DNA of 64,000 nucleotides, from NCBI GenBank assembly GCA_963713445.1, contig CAVQMB010000014.1, positions 1 through 64,000 of the forward strand. Direction: 5' to 3'. Below, piece by piece: positions 59,930 through 64,000 of this stretch. The stretch comes from CAVQMB01 sp963713445. GTDB taxonomy: Bacteria; Pseudomonadota; Gammaproteobacteria; Competibacterales; Competibacteraceae. How positions within the stretch are numbered: position 1 is the first letter of the stretch; each line of letters starts with the position of its first letter. The notes below the pieces were generated by a model. That model made no database searches, had not been told where the DNA came from, and saw only the letters and a program-made list of their open reading frames with translations. The position numbers and the translations under genes were made by a program.

Positions 59930-60650
59930 CACGTCGGCGCCAGATCATCCCACCGTCCGTTGACCGCGTGCGCACGGCGGTGCGCACCCTACCCGCTCTG
60001 ATCCAGCACCGCAGCGAACCCAGCCATCCAACACGCCTCGATCCACCGCCGAATACCGACCAAACCGTCGACGCACTCTTTTCGTAGGGTGGGCAGCTCC
60101 GCTGCCCACGCCGCCCGGAGCCCGAATACCACACCGACGGCAGATAACCCCGCCGTGCATTGACCGCGTGCGCACAGCAGTGCTGCACCCTACCCGCTCC
60201 GCTCCACCGCCGCAGGCAAACCGAACCGCAAAGCTCTCTTTCGTAGGGTGGGCAGCTCCGCTGCCCACGCCGCCCGGAGCCCGAATGCCACACCGACGGC
60301 AGATAACCCCGCCGTGGATTGTCCCGCGTGCGCACGGCAGTGCGCACCCTACCCGCTTCGATCCACCGCCGCAGGCAAACCCAACCACCAAGCCATCTTT
60401 CGTAGGGTGCGCAACTCCTTGCGCACGCCGCCCGATACCCGAATACCCCACCGGCGGCTGATCATCCCACCGTCCGTTGCCCGCGTGCGCACAGCAGTGC
60501 GCACCCTACCCGCTTCGCTCCACCGCCGCAGGCAAACCCAGCCACCAAGCCGTCTTTCGTATGGTGCGCAACTCCTTGCGCACGCCGCCCGGAGCCCGAA
60601 TGCCGCACCGCCGGCCGCTCACCCCACCGTGCATTGTGGACATCCGGTCT
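59930..60650. repeat. REP/BIME repeat block 3
   Basis: No gene between the phosphatase stop and the toxin-antitoxin pair. Four GTAGGGTG (one GTATGGTG) elements near 60086, 60244, 60402 and 60560 are spaced 158 bp apart, with inverted partners near 59968, 60167, 60328 and 60485. Same family as block 2. Confidence 0.9.
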
Positions 60651-60756
60651 GCTGTGCACCGCCGAGCCGCACTGGCGTACGCGCTCATCGTTGTTGAAGG
60701 GTGCCCATCACACCGGTAACATGTGACCATTGATGCAAACCGGCAAGGGAAATCTC

Positions 60757-60981
60757 ATGGTCACTGAAACCGCTGATTCAGCCAACAGCAAGCAAAGCCG
60801 CTATCGGGCCCGGTTACGCCAGCAGGGGCTACGTCCCGTCCAGATCTGGGTGCCGGATAGTCGGATCCCGGGCTTCGCTGAAGCATGCCGGCGTCAGGCA
60901 GAACGTATCAACCAGTCGGCTGAAGAGCCAGACGCGCTCGATTTCATTGATGCTGCGGCCGATTGGGGTAACAGTGAATGA
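60757..60981 (+). CDS. MazE-family antitoxin (DUF3018-like)
   Basis: About 74 residues from MVTETADSANSKQ at 60757. The core RYRARLRQQGLRPVQIWVPD and FAEACRRQAERINQS match short MazE-type antitoxins that precede MazF toxins. The stop overlaps the toxin start by 4 bp. An alternative start at 60730 adds nine residues. Confidence 0.82.
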   Translation: MVTETADSANSKQSRYRARLRQQGLRPVQIWVPDSRIPGFAEACRRQAERINQSAEEPDALDFIDAAADWGNSE

Positions 60982-61304
60982 CCCGTGGCGATCTGGTCAC
61001 GGTCGCGGCACGGGGCCACTACAGTGGAAAACCCCGACCGGCCTTGATCGTGCAGGCGGATGTTTTCGCCGAGTTGCACAGCGTAACCGTCTGCCTGCTC
61101 TCCGGTGAGTTGGTTGACGCCCCCCTGGTACGCCTGCCCGTGGAACCTACCAAGGAGAACGGGCTCTCCGGCCTCTGCCAGGTCATGATCGACAAAATCG
61201 TCACCGTGCCTCGAAGCCGAATCGGCCGCCAGATAGGCGTGCTGGAGCGCGAAACCATGATACGCGTCGACCGTTCCCTGGCCCTTTTTCTGGGCATCGT
61301 CTGA
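60978..61304 (+). CDS. MazF/PemK-family toxin
   Basis: 108 residues. MTRGDLVTVAARGHYSGKPRPALIV gives the MazF opening with the RGD and KPRPALIVQ pattern. SGLCQVMIDKIVTVPRSRIG is the second conserved block and ETMIRVDRSLALFLG the C-terminal helix. MazF enzymes are sequence-specific RNases blocked by MazE. The pair sits between repeat blocks 3 and 4. Confidence 0.87.
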   Translation: MTRGDLVTVAARGHYSGKPRPALIVQADVFAELHSVTVCLLSGELVDAPLVRLPVEPTKENGLSGLCQVMIDKIVTVPRSRIGRQIGVLERETMIRVDRSLALFLGIV

Positions 61305-61436
61305 AGACACGCCCAACCGCCATCCCGTCTTTCGTAGGGTGGGCAGCTCCGCTGCGCACGCCGCCCGGAGCCCGAATACCGCACCGACGCACGATCACCC
61401 CACCGCGCGTTCCCCGAATCGCCCATCAACGGGCCG

Positions 61437-62849
61437 TCACGCTGCCCGCCTGGAACCGGTCAACCGCCCGCGCTGGCGCTTCAGATCCCGGTTGCACAAC
61501 ACACCCACCACGATCCAGAAGGCGAACGCCGTACCGGGAATTTGTAAATTGAAATCACCCAGACTGTGCAACGCGATCGCCGCGACGCCGCCGGCCGCCG
61601 CGGCCCGCAACCGGACAAACTGACTCGGCCCGACCCGGCGCCACCAATAAAACAACGCCGCGGCCACCGTCGCACTACCTACCACACCGAATTCCAGCAG
61701 AAACTGCAGCCAGTCGTTATGCATATAAAAGTAAGCGTTCTTCAGCGACGCCGGCTCGACCAGCTTGAACACATCGGCAAAGCAGCCGGCCCCGGCACCG
61801 ATCAGCCAGGTCTTCACCGGCAGCGACCAGATCGCCGACCACACCTGCAACCGGCCGATCTCCTGCCCGTCGATGGTCTGCACATAACGGGTCAGTAAAG
61901 GCGCCAGCCCGAACATGATGGCGAGCCCCAAGGCAATAACCCCGGCACTGATCATCCAGAACCGCTCAAGCACAGAGCGTTTACGCTGCCTGGCGTGGTA
62001 ACGGCTCAACAGCACGAACACCGCCAGCCCAAACAGGCCGGCCATGGTCCCCAGCCGTGACAAGGTATTGAACAGCGCCAGCGTCACCACGAAGGCAAAC
62101 ACCACCACCAGCAGATAACGCCATTCATTGATCCGATGCTGCCCGCTGCGCGTGCCGTACAGCAGAAAGCCTATCCCCAGCGGCCAGCCCAGCGCCATCA
62201 GCCCCGCCATGTGATTGCGGTTCCAGTAGGTGCCGACCACCACCTGATTATCATCGCGCGCCGGCCACAGCCCCAGCACCGTGTGGTAATGGCCGACATG
62301 GGCGGCAAAGCCGTACAAGCGCCTCGGCGAACACCAGCGCCACCAGCACGCCCACCAGCACCGCCAACTGCCGCCGCGGCAGCGACGCCACCAGATAAGC
62401 CTCGCCCAATACGTCGTGAACATCGCCCAGTAGCCCAGCGTCACCGCCGGATCCGGACTCAGCCGGGTCACCGGCAGCTCCGGATGCGCGTTCAGCAGGC
62501 GGGCCGGATAAACCCCCAGCCAGTAGAACACGCCCCGCGGCAACGGCAGCAACTGCAACGCGATCCAGCCGCTCAGCACCAGCCACACCCACAGCCACGA
62601 CCGATCCCAGCTATCGGCCGCTTCCCCCACCCACAACCGCGTCGACCAGCTCACCAGAAACAGCAGCGCGATGGCACACCCGGCCAGCGCCCGGGTGCCG
62701 GGGTAAACCCCGCCCATGACCAGCATCAGCATGAATGCCACCAGGCCAATCACCCCGACCTGTAGCCACAGCACCGCCGCCGGCCAAGCGAGCGCTCAAG
62801 GATCGCGAGCACCGGCCACCCCCCGGCCCTGAACGCGGCACTATTCATT
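61437..62849 (-). pseudogene. O-antigen ligase/polymerase family membrane protein, frameshifted
   Basis: A polytopic membrane protein of about 450-470 residues with the Wzy/WaaL-type signature GTYWNRNHMAGLMALGWPLG, FNTLSRLGTMAGLFGLAVF and YFYMHNDWLQFLLEFG. The open frame from 62774 contains an anomalous Trp/Arg-rich stretch (62315-62405). The natural hydrophobic sequence (YLVASLPRRQLAVLVGVLVA) is in another frame there, so two compensating indels are present. A third near 62790 probably separates the true start (ATG at 62849) from the rest. Likely polymerises or ligates the exported polysaccharide. Confidence 0.8.
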
Positions 62850-62949
62850 TAACCAATCCAACAACACACCATTCAACACGACTTAAATGAGCGGCATAGT
62901 AACACCGATGAAGTACCTCACCCGAAATGTCAAACATTGGGCCGGCGCA

Positions 62950-63400
62950 GATAGCGCACCTACCCGCTTTGTCCGCAGCGCACGGCAGAGCGCACCCAAC
63001 CCCTCCGATCCACCGCCGTATAGCCAGACCCAACGACCGAAGCCATCTTTCGTAGGGTGGGCAGCTCCGCTGCCCACGCCGCCCGGAGCCCGAATACCGC
63101 ACCGACGCAGGTCACCCCACCGTCCGTTGACCGCGTGCGCACGGCAGTGCGCACCCTACCCGCTCCGATCCGGCGCCGCAGGCAAACCCAGACACCGAGC
63201 CGTCTTTCGTAGGGTACACAGCTCCGCTCCAGCACCGCAGGCAAACCTCACCACCATCCCATCTTTCGTAGGGTGGGCAGCTCCGCTGCCCACGCCGCCC
63301 GAATTCCGAATACCCCGCCGACGGCAGATCACCCCGCCGTGCATTGTCCGCGTGCGCACAGCAGTGCGCACCCTATTCTTCGCTCCAACGCCGAAGACAA
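62950..63400. repeat. REP/BIME repeat block 4
   Basis: GTAGGGTG elements near 63055, 63210 and 63271 with inverted GTGCGCACCCTAC partners near 63149 and 63362. Isolated copies also occur at 61336-61380 and after 63930, so the family continues past the window end. Confidence 0.88.
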
Positions 63401-63415
63401 GCCCCACCGCCATTC

Positions 63416-63613
63416 CTATGCGGCGATACCCTCTACCGTCAAATGACGCACGTCTGTGCGCTCGCTCGCATGTTCAAGCGTGATCGCGCAAACGTTGCCT
63501 TCCCCGTCGATATCGAGCACGGTGTCCTCGTCGAGATCCTTCGACTCGACGATTCCGCGGCCATCAAATTCTATATACAGGGTGTCGGTATCCACGAAAT
63601 ACTTCAGCTTCAC
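63416..63613 (-). CDS. DUF2283 domain protein
   Basis: 65 residues: MKLKYFVDTDTLYIEF, VESKDLDEDTVLDIDGEGNV and ITLEHASERTDV are the full DUF2283 pattern. Such proteins are often found beside small toxin-like genes. Its start overlaps the stop of the preceding gene by 4 bp. Confidence 0.85.
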   Translation of the reverse strand: MKLKYFVDTDTLYIEFDGRGIVESKDLDEDTVLDIDGEGNVCAITLEHASERTDVRHLTVEGIAA

Positions 63614-63846
63614 GGCTTGAATCCTCGATCGAAGAAGGCGTTGTGCACGGTTTCGCCGTCCGCCAACAGAACAACCCTAAGGTACCGGCCATCCATTTCA
63701 CCAATTCCAGCCCACCGGCGTATTCTACCGTCTGCCTGGATAAGTTCCGCCTCCGGATGCTCGATTACGCGTTCGATCCACCGATCTCGAATGCCGGCAC
63801 GGTCCGGGCGCGAGCGAATAGCTTGGAAGTACTTCGTTGTCCTCAT
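63610..63846 (-). CDS. Small conserved protein paired with DUF2283, toxin-like
   Basis: 78 residues from MRTTKYFQAIRSRPDRAGI at 63846. Core WIERVIEHPEAELIQADGRI, RRWAGIGEMDGRYLRVVLL and ETVHNAFFDRGF recurs in many bacteria next to DUF2283 genes and has a RelE/BrnT-like size and charge. A two-gene toxin-antitoxin-like unit is suggested, with the DUF2283 protein as partner. Function not established. Confidence 0.65.
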   Translation of the reverse strand: MRTTKYFQAIRSRPDRAGIRDRWIERVIEHPEAELIQADGRIRRWAGIGEMDGRYLRVVLLADGETVHNAFFDRGFKP

Positions 63847-64000
63847 GAGACATCGAATCGCGAGAGTGAATAACCGCAGCACAAGCCCCGAATGCCGCAC
63901 CGCCGCAAGCTCACCCCACCGTGCATTGCCCGCGTGCGCACGGCAGTGCGCACCCTACCCGCTCCGATCCGGCGCCGCAGGCAAACCCAGACACCGAGCC

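Overview
The window looks like the end of a contig from a high-GC proteobacterial methylotroph, probably a gammaproteobacterium. The evidence is a nearly complete tetrahydromethanopterin (H4MPT) formaldehyde-oxidation gene cluster, a taurine-type ABC transporter, a QseBC-like two-component system and a Wza/Wzc exopolysaccharide locus. The species cannot be named from the sequence.

Layout. (1) 1-9718 is CRISPR repeat-spacer DNA. The believable array is 4548-9718, with about 70 repeats of 36 nt. Positions 1-4556 are the same array read backwards as an error-rich reverse complement, spacer by spacer, which points to a fold-back chimera at the contig end rather than a second array. (2) 9719-20749 holds the leader and a type I-G (formerly I-U) cas operon on the minus strand: cas3, csx17, csb1, csb2, two broken PIN-toxin genes, a cas4-cas1 fusion and cas2. 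Every cas gene except cas2 is interrupted by frameshifts, roughly 19 in total. (3) 20750-28320 carries a HIRAN protein, a WYL regulator, tauABC, a PolX/PHP DNA polymerase and a dehydrogenase remnant. (4) 28321-36566 carries a YdiJ-type FAD/Fe-S oxidoreductase, nicotinamidase, a two-component system in an operon with PepSY proteins and cytochrome b561, a DUF4396 protein and a glutathione S-transferase.

(5) 37182-50519 is the C1 cluster. The minus-strand operon mfnB-fhcB-ftr-fhcC-fhcA is followed by plus-strand RFAP synthase, mtdB, an ATP-grasp gene, mch, a RimK-like ligase, a CitG-like gene and fae, then a divergent HisA-like gene and mfnD. Together they make the H4MPT and methanofuran cofactors and oxidise formaldehyde to formate: Fae condenses it with H4MPT, MtdB and Mch oxidise it, and Ftr/Fhc transfers and hydrolyses the formyl group. 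(6) 50520-64000 is an exopolysaccharide region (a J-domain membrane protein, TPR protein, Wzc-like kinase, Wza, FecR-like protein, CpsB phosphatase and O-antigen ligase) interleaved with blocks of REP/BIME-type repeats (about 158-bp period), a MazEF-like toxin-antitoxin pair and a DUF2283 gene pair.

Sequence quality is uneven. 21.4-46 kb has long intact genes; the fold-back arm, the cas operon, mch, wzc, wza and the ligase gene carry indels. Several apparent pseudogenes may therefore be assembly errors.
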